From assembly GCA_032719365.1 (NCBI GenBank), contig CM064871.1, forward strand, positions 25,517,566 to 25,581,565: a stretch of 64,000 nucleotides of DNA, read 5' to 3'. Positions 46,001-58,071 of this stretch are shown piece by piece. Numbering within the stretch: position 1 is the stretch's first letter; each line of letters begins with the position of its first letter. Origin of the DNA: Prinsepia uniflora (Eukaryota > Streptophyta > Magnoliopsida > Rosales > Rosaceae). The translations under genes and the position numbers were made by a program. The notes beneath the pieces are model-generated. The model was given only the letters and a program-made list of their open reading frames with translations, was not told the DNA's origin and made no database searches.

Positions 46001-49000
46001 GCACGGTGGCGCCGTCCTGGGCCGGCCACCACGTCCTCACCATCCTCACTTCACTCTGTCCTCAGTCCTAGCCGAAATGGGGTTGGGTTGGCTGGGTTGG
46101 ATTTGGAAATGGGATCGGGTAATGGTTGGAGGAAAAATGGAAGAAATGGATGCACGGTGAATGGGTTTGGTGCATGAGTGGGTGAGGTTGGCCAGTGGAT
46201 GGGTGACAAGTGTCACTCATCCATTGGGCCTCCATTAAATATCTGGGCCCACTAGAGACAAAACTGCACTTTTTGTCTCGTAAAATGTGCTGTCGTGAAT
46301 AGTAACTAGGAACTTCCGTGAACCGTAACTTCGCCGTCGAACGTCCGAATTTGACGTGCCGCCTGTCTACGGATTCGTATCGTCCTTATCTACGTAACGG
46401 TCTTCGGCCCTCGGCCATCGGACCTCCCGGTCAAAAAGTCAACTTTTGACCTCCTATACACCCAATTTACCAAAATGCCCCTAAACTTCCGAACGTGAAA
46501 ACTTCCTCCTCGAATGTCGGAATTGAACGTGCCACCTGCCTATGAACTCGTGACGTCACGAACTACGTCACGGTCATCGGTCAAAGTCCATTTGACTGCC
46601 CGATTGAAAAGTCAACGTTTTGCCACCACTAGGGGCAAAACGGTCATTTCGCATCGTTCGTCCGATTTCGCTCTACTAATCACGGATTAGCCTCACTAAT
46701 CTAATCATGAAATTCGGGACGGGTCGTTACAACTCATCTAATCTATCTCTCTTCTCTCATCAGACAACATTTCTTCTTCTTTTTTCCTCACAAACCGGAA
46801 ACCATCCATTACACCATTTCTTCATTCTCCATTTTCCTCTCAAACACATGACCCACACACACCTCACCACCTCAATGAGTGTTAGTGTGTGACCGTGAGG
46901 GAGTGATGAGAGACTGAGAGGATGAGCCATGGATGAGGACGACGGTGGTTCACGGCGGAGAGTCAACCCGTGAGGTAAAAACATTCAAAATTCGAAAATC
47001 GGTTTTCAATGGGTTTTGATCGAAACTTACATCTAGATTATGCTTCTAGGGACTTTAGGAGAAGAATGGGGTGGTTTTTGAGGCTTGGGATGGCCGGGAA
47101 GGGCGGTGGACGGAGGTGACCATCACCACCACCATGGCCGATCAAGGAGGTATGGATTTTGTAGTTTTTCTTCGGTTTTTAACGTTTAAAATGATTGGAA
47201 ATAGGATTAGGAACATTTAGGAATGAAAAAGGGTTAAAAAGGATCGAAAACATGAAGGATTGGGCCTTGAACTGGTCCAGACCGGTTCGGTCGGTTCAGG
47301 AACCAGAGAACCCGTTCAACGCGTTTGGGAAGATGATGAATAGTGCGACACGTGATCTCACGCGCATATTGGGCGCGTGGGGGTGCTTATCCCACTATTT
47401 GGGAATGTGTTCAACACGTGAAATCTTCTATTCGATGTAACGAACATTTTGGGACTGGTTTCGTGTCGATCAGACACCGTCTCGATAATGTTCGGGGCAT
47501 CAGAAGGTTTCGAATCGGGGTTAAAAATAGTTAAAAATTTCAGAAAATTACGGGAATTTAGTGGGAGGTTAATTAAGTAGTTAGTAACCTTCTATTACGA
47601 TTTGGACAGGTTTGGGAGTCCCGGTGACGGTGATTGGCTTGGGAGAGCTGTATGGCACGTAAATCATGGCGGCAGCTCGGACGGTCTGTGAGTGGACCTT
47701 GTTTTCTAAATTGGTGCATGCATAAATGTTTATTATATGTTTTAAATACTTTTTTGTGATGCCATGAGTGCATTTGGATGTTTGGTTACGTATTGGCACG
47801 TATTTCGAGGTTACGGCCCTATACGGTGCCAATACGGGTTTGTATGTCTTTATTGGTCTAAATGAAATGGATTTGGATTTCCCAAAGGATAAACTCGAGT
47901 ATGAAACCCATTTGGTTTTGTCTCGGGCATATGACGCTATTGATGACCTACGGGTCTGAATCGTGGTCGCGGCTAGTGCTATGTGCACGGCGACAGACGA
48001 TACGACGCTCGGCTCCAGATTGGGATGTGTTCCTTCCGGAGAGGTCACGATGCACGATCTGTTGTTGGGTAGCCGATGGAGGCTGGACTTCGGAGTGCTG
48101 ACGGTTCAGGATATCGATCGGTGATGGGTGCACCATGATCTTGTGATGGTCGCATCGATTGATACGTTCGCGACGACATACCAGGACTAAGGGTGGTCCT
48201 GGATGGATAGTAGCTCGCATCACTACGATCGGAGTCGTGACTGACCCTTAGATATCGGGCACGATGCCCAGCTGATGTCATATGTTTGGGCACGAGACCC
48301 AGTTGTTTTACATTGATGATTTCGGGTCAGGTACCCTAGATGGATTTCCAAGTTCATGGCGGTTTATGGGAACCGGCATGAACCCTGGAAAGGTTATTGT
48401 GGTACATGAAGGTTTATGGGAACCTGGCATGAACCCTTAAATGGATGTTATAGATCATGACGGTTCAGGGGGACCGGGCATGAATGTTTATGTTATGTAT
48501 ATATATATGTATGTATATTCATATACCTTCATTTACTTGTACTATCTCCTCTGGGGAGGGTCGTTGGCCTGGGTGGACCCCGGAGTAGTCACGGAGCACC
48601 GACTGAGTGGAGTCGCCCCCCTGTTGGGTTCCTTACTCTCAGGAAGGCATGGATCGTAACCTCAGGACAGGTCATTGGTCTACGAACATTGACCTTGGAG
48701 TCTGAGAGACTTGGGTTTGAGGCCCCAGGTAGCACGCGCGTAGCTTTGGAAACCATGACAGGATGGTTGTGTGATTATATGTGTATATGATATATGATAT
48801 GTGATACATGAGATATAATATGTGATGTGTACAGGTTTTGGGCTGAGTCCCGTATGGATTTGGGCAGTGTCCCGTATGGTTGGTATCTTTATGGTTTTGG
48901 GCTAAGGCCCTAAGGAACGGTTTTATAAATGGTTTTCGAATGCATGCATGCTTTTTAGTGAAGGGTACAAATGTCTTCTCGTTAAAATGTTTTTATAAAC

Positions 49001-49227
49001 TCTTGTTTTTTCCACTCACAGCTTTTAATGTTTTGACTGCCCTTCAGGTTGACAACGGATGTGGACTGTAGCAAAGACCGAGATATCACATACCTCCTCC
49101 GGATCCTGGCGTACTCTGATAGCCCGAGAGGGCAAAGGTTGGAAATATCCATTGTCTGACACTTCGTGTCAGACGGGAGCAGGGCCATCCCGCATTAATC
49201 CCAGGGGGATTGGGATGGGTCCTGTCA
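43100..49227 (+). mobile_element. 5' LTR of element E (family A)
   Basis: TGTGACGACCC at the start and GGTCCTGTCA at the end, about 3.16 kb without the nested 43,773-46,731 insertion. Sense landmarks: the GGATGAGTGACA palindrome (43,616-43,641), donor TGAG|GTAAAAA (46,975), acceptor TTTGGACAG|GTTTGGG (47,609), a 78-bp middle segment (47,610-47,687), donor GTGAGTGGAC (47,688), acceptor CCCTTCAG|GTTGAC (49,047) and terminal hairpin (49,156-49,176). Confidence 0.88.
43773..46731 (-). mobile_element. Solo LTR, family A, nested in the 5' LTR of element E
   Basis: TGACAGGATC...GGGTCGTTACA with exact 5-bp TSD ACTCA at 43,768-43,772 and 46,732-46,736. 2959 bp, opposite to its host LTR. A poly-C run (43,801-43,814) sits in its sense 3' end. 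Sense landmarks: donor CAG|GTAACC (45,976), acceptor GACAG|GTTTGG (45,316), donor GTGAGTGGAC (45,238-45,229), acceptor CCCTTCAG|GTTGAC (43,970). The near-perfect 26-bp GGATGGGTGACA palindrome with ATTGG is at 46,197-46,229. Confidence 0.92.
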
Positions 49228-49230
49228 GCG

Positions 49231-49242
49231 TGGTATCAGAGC
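49231..49242 (+). promoter_or_regulatory. Primer binding site (initiator Met tRNA) of element E
   Basis: TGGTATCAGAGC, a perfect match to the plant iMet PBS, three bases after the LTR end at 49,227. Confidence 0.92.
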
Positions 49243-49287
49243 TCGGCTAGCTCATAGGATCCTCAAGATGCTCTGATACTGTCAGTG

Positions 49288-49299
49288 TGGTATCAGAGC
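49288..49299 (+). promoter_or_regulatory. Second, duplicated PBS-like site
   Basis: CTGTCAGTG followed by a second perfect TGGTATCAGAGC, 57 bp after the first PBS. The LTR-end remnant CTGTCA is repeated with it, so the LTR/PBS junction itself is duplicated. Confidence 0.85.
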
Positions 49300-50960
49300 A
49301 TAGGATTACTCGTAGGATGCGCAGGTCGAGGATGTGATATCTCAATGGACTACAGTTCATGATCAACCTGATAGTTAGGGTGCCGGTACGATAATTAGTA
49401 GGATAGGATTGTGGAATGTCTTAGTTCGGCACTTGATGCCGGGGTTGCCATAGTTCTGTCGTGGATGACAGTGTGGGACCCTACGGAAGGATGAACGTAA
49501 TAGTATTTTGGCGTTTTGGATCGTGAGACGGTTAGTTGGGATCGTCTTCCACGATGTTGTAAGCTCAGTTATGACGATAGTTCAGAATTGTGATCATCTG
49601 ATGATCTGATTTGGTTGAGTTAAATGGATTTACTGCTCCTGGCAATTAGCAGTCAGATTTGAGGAAACTTAGTTGGATTGACGTCCTTACGATGTCAAGA
49701 CCGCAGAGACGGTTAGATTTTGGATTTTACTACTTTCCACAGTTGGGTTCAGGGAGACTCATGTGTGATCGTGGAACCCTACCTTAGGTGTATGGTTCAA
49801 AAAGGTGAGTTGGCGTGTGGTTTGACTTTGATGACTTTTCGAAGTCGAGATCGTTGGTCATGTCAGGACTAGTCATGTTAGCTTGTGATGGGATTGCACT
49901 CTGCATTCGGGGTTGTACTTATCGGCTAGACCTAGATGGCTGTCGTGTTACTCTAGTTGTGATAAGCTGTTGGTGCAACTAAGGTCATGGGTGACCTGGT
50001 AGACGACATTGGTTTAGTCGAGGTACGACAGGTTAGAGATTGTTGGACAGGTTACCAAGGTTGGTACTTGTTGATGGAATCCCAGAGTGGGGATACAGAG
50101 TATTGGTACAGGCGGTTGATTCCATTGGATGCGGAGTTTGGATATCAAGATGCCTGGTCGTTAGGCCTGTACGAGGTTGTGGCAGACGCTACTATCGATG
50201 GACGTAGTCGAGTCTTATTAGGTCGAGTAGACTCAGGTTGCCGTGACGATTGTGACGATGGGATTGTCAGTCGTGACGATGATACGAGGTGCGTGAGTAA
50301 CGCATATGTACGAACAGTGATTCTGGATTTGACTCGGTTACGGCTGAGTGCGATCGCAGAATGAGACGGGGACGTTTAGGGAACGTTTTCCTTTTCTCGT
50401 ATGCGTTGTCAGGATGACTGTACCCAGAGTTGTTGGGTACGAGAAAGGCAGAGTTTCTCCCATTCAAGTAGAGGTGCGGGATCGTCACTCGGTATGAGCG
50501 GAGATCTAGGGTTGTCTGATTCGCATACTCTGTGTTGATGCTGACAGGTGATGTTAGTGATAGTGATAGTGATGATACTGGTGCTGGTACTGATGCCGGT
50601 GATTGTGATGACGGTGAGTCACGAGTCGGGATATGACTCCATTGAGATATGCATATGTTCGGTATCTATGGTTCGGGAGTGGATCACGGGTAGTGATGGA
50701 CCGGATTAGATCCAGCAGTAGTTGAGACTTTAGGTACGAGATGCGAGTGTTGGAGACCATATATGCACATTCGTAAATAGTATACGAGGTTTAACCTTGA
50801 GTCATGTGAACTTTACTCAGAATAAGTGTACCTACATATACGGTGTAAATCGACAGTTGAACTTGGTAGTGAGTTTGACTGGTTAGGGACATCTGGTTGA
50901 TGTCCGAGTGTGTTGGTTCCGATATGGTTGGATGTGGTTAGGGACACGTGGTTGATTTCC
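49300..50960 (+). mobile_element. Non-coding internal domain of element E
   Basis: The leader shares GATGTGAT, ATCAACCTGATAGTTAGGG and neighbouring blocks with the minus-strand leader at 18,090-18,150. The longest ORF is 125 codons (49,987-50,364) without a recognisable domain. Short GAT-rich repeats occur near 50,545-50,620. The interior joins the 3' LTR in mid-sequence at about 50,961. Confidence 0.7.
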
Positions 50961-51636
50961 GGGGAGGGTCATTGGCCTGGGTGGATCCCGGAGTAGTCAC
51001 GGAGTACCGACTGAGTGGAGTCGCCCCCCAGTTGGGTTCCATACTCTCAAGAAGGCATGGATCGTAACCTCAGGATGGGTCATTGGTCTACGGACATTGA
51101 CCTTGGACTCTGAGAGACTTAGGTTTGAGACCCCAGGTAGCACGCGCGTAGCTTTGGAAACCGTGACAGGATTGGTTGTATGATTATATGTATATATGAT
51201 ATATGATATGTGATACATGAGATATGATATGTGATGTGTACAGGTTTTGGGCTGAGTACCGTATGGATTTGGGCAGTGGCCCGTATGGTTGGTATCTTTA
51301 TGGTTTTGGGCTAAGGCCCTAAGGAACGATTTGATAAATGGTTTTGGAATGCATGCATGCTTTTTAGTGAAGGGTACAAATGTCTTCTCATTAAAATGTT
51401 TTTATAAACTCTTGTTTTGTCCACTCACAGCTTTTAATGTTTTGATTGCCCTTCAGGTTGACAGCAGATGTGGACTGTAGTAGAGACCGAGATATCACAT
51501 ACCTCCTCCGGATCCTGGCGTACTCTAATAGCCCTAGAGGGCAAAGGTTGGAAATATCCCTTGTCTGATACTTCATGTCAGACGGGAGCAGGGTCATTCC
51601 GCATTAATCCCAGGGGGATTGGGATGGGTCCTGTCA
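50961..51636 (+). mobile_element. 3' LTR of element E, 5'-truncated
   Basis: 676 bp homologous to 48,553-49,227 of the 5' LTR, starting abruptly at GGGGAGGG. It retains the acceptor CCCTTCAG|GTTGAC (about 51,456) and a mutated terminal hairpin. The missing part includes the polypurine tract and about 2.5 kb of LTR. Confidence 0.85.
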
Positions 51637-52268
51637 AATTGCGTTTATGAGATTTGATAAATGTTTCCACTATTTTCAAAATGACCATTCTCCGTGATTA
51701 TGAGAGGGCCTCCAGTTGTGAATATGTTTCCTTGGAGAGGACCCTATGATATAATGCTCGCCTCTGGGATCCGCTGTGTCTCATCCCCGCAGAGAGGTCA
51801 CGATGCACTACCTAATGTCAAGCAACCGAGGGAGGCTCGACTCATGAGTGCTTATGTTATATGAGATCGATCATTGATATGTTCAGAATGATATATTGAA
51901 CATCAGCTAATGATGTGTTCACGGCGACGTGCTCGGACTTGAGCAGTCCTAGAGCTTTGTGCACGCGTTGCTTGGATATCGTGATTGATGATTCGATGAT
52001 ATGAGACAGATGTCGGATACAAGAATGGGTACCGAGAATTTTGATTTATTGATTTTGTGTCCAGAGGTTTTCACATGTATTGGTTTTACGATGAATGCAT
52101 CGATTTTCATATATTACTGTTTTACTGTGTTACTGGAAAGAAATGGTTTTAAATTCATATGCATGCATGCTTTGTAAAACGAAGGGTTAAATTATGGTTT
52201 TATCCCTGGTCTGACAAGCAGGACATCCCGTGTAAATCCTGAGGGATTAGGGATGAGTCCTGTCAGCT

Positions 52269-52280
52269 TGGTATCAGAGT
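52269..52280 (+). promoter_or_regulatory. Primer binding site of element D1
   Basis: TGGTATCAGAGT, three bases after the LTR end at 52,265; one mismatch from the iMet PBS consensus. Confidence 0.88.
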
Positions 52281-52705
52281 ACTAAGTTGCTCTTGTGGTG
52301 TTGCACATGCTTCAGATGTGATGTCTCGAAGATGGCAGACCTTCATAAACCTGATAGTGAGGGTAATCATAGGAAATTTAAGTGGGAATGAACCTATATG
52401 TGGTTCTGTTTGGCATAGGATGCCGTGTTTCAGTGGGGCCTGACCCCGAGTAGGGCCGAGTAAGCCCCAGGAGTGCTAAGTTTCTTGTGTGCCCAGCAGC
52501 TGGAGGCCGTAGAGTTACGCGTGGATGGGCCGATTGGACGCATCGACAGGGTGCTCTTGTGACCCTAATTGGAAAGCAAGAACATTGCGATCGATCAAAG
52601 GCCATCTGCGAAGTATCTTTACATGTCAAGGCTCAACCAATCGATAGCTTCTAGCGAGGTACTTTCGTTGCTCCATTCGACAAGAAGGAAGATTGTGACC
52701 GAGTG
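52281..52705 (+). mobile_element. Partial internal domain of element D1
   Basis: The non-coding leader contains GATGTGATGTCTC and ACCTGATAGTGAGGG, like the leaders of the other elements. It is cut at 52,706 by the next LTR; the rest of the interior is not found. Confidence 0.65.
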
Positions 52706-55317
52706 TGTAACGCCCCGAAAATCCAACGACTGTAAAATATTAAAATAATATGTAAAATGACGTTTTTACCCTTGGAGGGATGTGGTTAAATGTTGACTTT
52801 TTGTTTGGAATACTTTTTGTACATTTTTCGATGACCATTTTGTAGGTCTCAGGACGTTGAATCCGTAGACAGGTGGCATGTCGAAAACGGAGCTCGGATG
52901 AAAAAGTTACGGGTCTTGGAAGTTCAGGGGAAAAATGGTCAATTGTGACATGAAGGGTAAAACGGTAATTTGGGCAGCCCAGTGAAATAGTGAAAGAGTG
53001 GCTGATTCAGCCCACTTTAGCCCAGAATGTGACACCTGTCACTTGAATGCAACTGATTAGTGGCATTGTTTGTTGCTAAACATACAGATTAAAATAAAAC
53101 ATGTATATCTCCTTCTTAACCTTCATCGACCCATTCCATCCCAGATATTGAGAGAGACTGAACAGAGAACAAAAGGGAGAAATTGTGTGAGCAAAACTGA
53201 GTGAAAACCGAGAGGAATACAACACAAATAGAACTGGAACCATACCGAAAAACCCGAAAAACTACCCAAAACAATTAATGTCGAATTCAATTTTTTAGAC
53301 GGTTTAGAATGAAATTAACTTGACATTTAGCCTTCTGGGAGCTAAACGAATCAAACCAGATCAAGTGGGAAGGAAATTGGTGGCGATTTGACGAAGAATA
53401 GATCCTGCGACATCTTTGAATTTCGACGGTTGAGTTCAAATACTTAGAGGTAAGGATTCTTGAAATTGGTCTTAAATTTATGTTTAGAATAGACATAGGA
53501 TGCTTCCTATGTGGTTAATTGATTGAAACAACGTGATTTTGAGTAGAACCCGATTGAGAACCCGTCAGGTATCCACTTTGAGTCGAGGGCTTTTAGGACC
53601 CATTTCATCCAATTGAGGTGACAGATCCCAAATAAGAATGGAATAGATGACAATGAGTGAAGGAATGAACAAAATCGAGGTCGAATTGAGGGAGATTGCA
53701 CCGGGTCTGATTGCGGGTTCTCGACCCGTTTACTAGGAAATCGGGTGAGGACGACGGTACTGTAGCAGTACTGTGCACGGCGCGTGGCTTTCACGCGCAG
53801 CCGCTTGCGACGGCGCGTGAGGGCGCGTGTTTGGGAGTTTGATTTTGGGTCCAACATACTTTTTGATGTTCTCGATGATACAGACCTATTGGCGTTGGTT
53901 TCGGGTCAATCAGATATGAATTTAGAGTAGTTTTAAGTACTCGAAGCGTATAGGTTACATTTTAAATAATATTATTTTATTCCGAAGATTAGGGAATTCG
54001 TACATGGGGTTATGTGATAACCTAGTGACCTGATATTACTTTGTTTGACAGGCCGAAATAGTCCCAGGACGTCGGAAGAGAACGAACAGCTCGAAACTGA
54101 ACAATCTGGACGGTTTGTGAGTGGACTTTTGTTTTCTACCCTGAATGCTTGCATATATGTTTTACATGCTTTATTCTATGATTTTGACATGAATTGGCAT
54201 GATTGATGATGTTTTCCGGATTTTGGAAATATTATATTATTTTATATGCCTTTGGGCACGTTTTTCGAGAAAACTATGAACTGTTGTTTTGGGCGAAGGC
54301 CCGGGATTTGAGATTGGTTTTGACTCGGATTATGAGTCGGGAAATGATTTGATGGATTTGTATTATGACTTTATGTGAAAATGACAACTGAGATTGAGAT
54401 TGCACGGATTTGCGTGAAATGGTTTACGGATTTTGAGGAAGCTATGTGATATTGAAAACGATTTTGATTTCAAATGCAACTGTTTTTCTCGGGTTTTCAT
54501 GATGATGATGATATATTATGAATATTAGGGCTTTCGGGGTGGAATATGTTTCCCCCAAAGTGCACCCTGGAGATAACGCTCGCCTCCGGGAGGGATGTGT
54601 GTAACCCGGAGAGGTCACGTAGCACGGTCTGTTGTCATGCAGCCGAGGGAGGCTCGACTCAGATCAGATGTGCTGGATTATATGGAGATCAGTCGGTGAT
54701 ATGTTCACGGCGATCTGGATTGCCGGCTGGTGATGTGTTCACAGCGGCGAATGCTCGGATTTTGAGCGGTTCTTGAGCCTATTGGTTTGCACGCGTTGCA
54801 GGGATAACGTGACTATATGAGATTGGACCTGGATCCTGTGATTTTATTGATGTTTGAGATTTATGCTTATGCTTTGATTATTTGACTTATGATTTATGAT
54901 ATGCATGCATGTTTATGAAACTGGAGGGTAAGACTGTATTTTGAAAAATATATTTCTAAACGTTTCTTTTTGTCCACTCACACCTTTGATGTTTTATTTG
55001 CCCTCCAGGCCAGTGCACAGGTACTGAGGCTAGTATCGAGGCATAGGAATAAACAGACCGTTGCGTACTCAGACACCTTACAACGTAGGATTTTGATCCC
55101 TACTTGTCAGATTACCTATGCTCTGTAAACCTGTTGACTAGTCAAACTTGTGAAGTCAACGATCCTGGAACACTGAACTATCCCTTGTCTGACAATGTTT
55201 ATCGTTAGTTATGTTATGTTTATATATGTAAGGCTACTTTTGGTACTTTCGAGTTATTGTCAGACGGGAGCAGGATCTTTCACGATTATCGAGGGATAAT
55301 CGGGATGAGTCTTGTCA
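52706..55317 (+). mobile_element. LTR, family C-like, plus orientation, no TSD at right
   Basis: TGTAACGCCCCG at the start, GAGTCTTGTCA at the end, 2612 bp. The left flank is GAGTG and the right flank AGGAT, so there is no TSD. Sense landmarks: donor GAG|GTAAGGA (53,450), acceptor GTTTGACAG|GCC (54,051), a 65-bp middle segment, donor GTGAGTGGAC (54,117), acceptor CCCTCCAG|GCC (55,008). The terminal palindrome GATTATC-GAGG-GATAATC lies near 55,283-55,300. Confidence 0.75.
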
Positions 55318-58071
55318 AGGATACTACGTGTCAGACCAAGGATACTACCTTGACCCACTCGGGGTTTCTAGAGTACGTAGGTTCATGTGATACCTCGGTC
55401 TCTACTACAACCCGCATCAGTAATCAACCTAGAGGGTGCCAAAACCAATAAAACAAGTGAGTGGACAAAAATAAACAGCTTGGAAAACCAATTTTCGAAA
55501 TCAACATTTAACCCTCCATTTTATAAAACATGTATGTACAATCAATTAAAACATTGTTTTCCAAAAAAAAAACAGTGACATATAAAAACAAATACTTTCA
55601 TCGAAAACCCGCACATGTGAAAATATCTGAACACAAGCAGTAAATCAAAATCCCGACCCTTTCTTATATCCCACATATGTATCATACCATCATCATTCAT
55701 GATATCCAAGAAAAGCGTGAAAATAAGCTCCAGGATAGCTCACGTCCGAGCATGTCGCCGTGAACACATCTATAGCTGACGTTCATATCGTCGTGAACAT
55801 ATCAACGACCGATCTCATACATCATAAGCACTCCAGAGTCAAGCCTCCTACGACTGCTCGACAATAGGCAGTTCATCGTGACCTCTTCAAGGGAGGGGGA
55901 CACTGCGCATCCCGGAGGCGAGCAATACAATACCATAGGGTCCTCTCCGGGGAAACACATTCACAACCAGAGGCCCTCTCTAGGGAAAGAGATTCCCAAT
56001 CGGACTCATATCAATATCAAGGAGAATGGTCATAGTAAAAATAGTGGAAACACATTTTCATAAATTGTTTTATCTCAAATCAAATCAGTTGTTTTTCATA
56101 GGGTCTCAGCCCAAAACATGGTTTCCACAAACATCATAAAAACAGTGTCCAGTCCTCATTTCACAATACTCAAAATCATTTCATCAATCAAATCACTGTG
56201 CAATTTCACATTCGACTATAATCTAAGTCAAAATCATTATCCAACTAGGTCTCAAGCCCAAAATGCCATTTTCATGCAAATCAGTAAAATCTTTCATTTT
56301 CAAACCATGATCAAACCAATCTATAAATCTTTATGCAATTCGTCATTCAAAGCAATATGCAACTTTGCATTTTAACCATGCTCATAAAATCATTAAAACA
56401 TATATGCATGCATCATTTATAAATCAAAATTCACTCACAAATAGTCCACGATGCGCCCTCAAAAGCTGCACCGTAAGCCAATCCGAAGCTTTCGGAACAT
56501 CTGGGCCTATCCAAATCACACCCAAGGGTCACAATCAATCTATACAAGTTCATACAATAAACCCTCCAAAACCCCATAACTGAAAACGCTTCCCGAGGAG
56601 AAAAACCTCTAAAACTCTAACCACACGATCTCCGATCGATCTGAAACCACCACGATTTGATTCAGATTGTCGAAACTTTTTGATCAAGACTGGTTTAACC
56701 TTGAAATTTGTGCCCATGTGCCCTCACATGCTAGTCAAAGTTCTCATGAGCTTAGTCACTGCTGACATCATCTGTTGACTTTATTTTCCGCCATCACATG
56801 CTGATGTCATCACTGACGTTAGCCTGACATCTGACAGCCTTCCACGTGGCACTCCCATGACTGATTCCCTGTGTCACCCTCTGATACGTGCCACATGTCA
56901 CATGATGACATCATGTTGACATCACTGATGATGTAATCACTTCAACGTTTATTGCCACGTAACTTTGACATCTCTGAAACATTGCCATGTGGCACCACCT
57001 GACTAGTGCACGTGGTCTGACAGTGCTAACGTGGACTTGCCACGTCGATGCTGACTCGACCTGACACCCTACCACGTGTCACCATCTGGTTGGCCACGTG
57101 TCCTGACATGATGACATGGTTTGCCACATCATCATTGTCTACCTCCGGTCGGGTCGACCGGAACCACTATAACGGGTTGTTCGACCCGCGACCTTGACCT
57201 GGCCATATCTCAGCTATTTCTTAGCCTTTTTCCGCCATTCTTTTTCCAAAATGATCGTCTTCCTCCCATGAAGAGATATTTTTCCTCAAAACCAAGAGAA
57301 AGTACCTGAAAATGGCTGGCCAAGCTTAAACCTTCTCGGCCAACTTACGAACCTCCACCAGAGCCCATTCATGTGTCCTGTCTCTTCGATTATTGGACCT
57401 GTGAGCTTGCATGAACTTAGAGAAGATGAGAAGGATAAAAAATAGGGCTTCCATGTCTTAAAAACCAAGCCCAAAATATAACCAAAACGGGTTCACGGGT
57501 TTTACCTGGTTTCTGGGTTTTCTGGCCACCGCCATGGCTCCCCAACTCCTCTACCATCTTTGTCTGTCTCTCAACCTCACTCTTACTCTCTCTCAAGCAG
57601 CCCAGCTGCTGAAGCAAGGTGTAAAATGGTTGGGGTGGGTTTTGAGTGTGTGAAGGAAAATGAGAGAAGTGAGATGCATGTATGTGGGACAATGGCCCAA
57701 TGGGATGGGTGACACTTGTCACTCATCCATTGGTCCAGACCATATCTTTTGGGCCCACTATAAATAAAACAAAAGTAAACTTCCTCGAATAACGTGTAAC
57801 TGTAAAATCCGATCAAACCTTTCGTAACCCGTAATTTTGCAATACGATGTTCAGTTCCGACGTGCCACCTTTCTACGTACTCGTAATTTCATTGTCTACA
57901 TAATGAATCTCAGTCCACGTACATTTGACTTCCCGATTCAAAAGTCAATATTTTTAACTTCTAGGGGCAAAATCATCATTTCACCTTGACTAATCCCGAT
58001 TAGTGCTGATAATCCTCAATTAATCGTTAATTAACCTCAATAATCAAGTAATTTCGGGACGAGTCATTACA
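55318..58071 (-). mobile_element. LTR, minus orientation, sense 3' end missing
   Basis: Ends GGGACGAGTCATTACA at 58,071 (sense start), but its sense 3' terminus is absent; it abuts the previous LTR head to head. Sense landmarks: donor CCAG|GTAAAA (57,505), acceptor GGATAG|GCCC (56,507), a 68-bp middle segment, donor GTGAGTGA (56,438), acceptor CCCTCTAG|GTTGAT (55,429). A G-box array is at 56,820-57,125. It is most similar to LTR D1 (41,025). Confidence 0.7.

Larger units (their letters stand above)
43100..51636 (+). mobile_element. LARD-like element (E), plus strand, 3' end internally deleted
   Basis: A complete 5' LTR (43,100-49,227, itself carrying a nested solo LTR), a PBS, a non-coding internal part (49,243-50,960) and only the last 676 bp of the 3' LTR (50,961-51,636). 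Flanks are AAATG (43,095-43,099) and AATTG (51,637-51,641), an imperfect 5-bp TSD. An alternative right AAATG lies at 51,659-51,663. It is inserted in LTR D1. Confidence 0.8.
41025..52265 (+). mobile_element. 5' LTR of an element (D1), split by an 8.5-kb nested element
   Basis: Starts TGTAACAACCCGTCTCG and ends GAGTCCTGTCA, followed by a PBS at 52,269. It is interrupted at 43,100-51,636. Net length is about 2.7 kb. Sense landmarks: the GGATGAGTGACA palindrome (41,359-41,384), donor ACAG|GTGAGAT (41,778), acceptor GGATAG|GCCC (42,639), an 80-bp middle segment, donor GTGAGTGGAC (42,720). The second acceptor region is missing from the resumed part. A G-box array lies between donor 1 and acceptor 1. 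No matching 3' LTR in the same orientation was found. Confidence 0.75.

Noticed and set aside
49987..50364. 125-codon ORF in element E's interior
   Set aside because: No recognisable motif, no conservation of the frame in the related interior at 14,951-18,165.
55318..58071. Matching opposite-orientation partner of LTR D1 (41,025) forming one giant element
   Set aside because: LTRs of one retrotransposon are direct repeats; here orientation is inverted and flanks (ATCGT versus AAATC) do not match.
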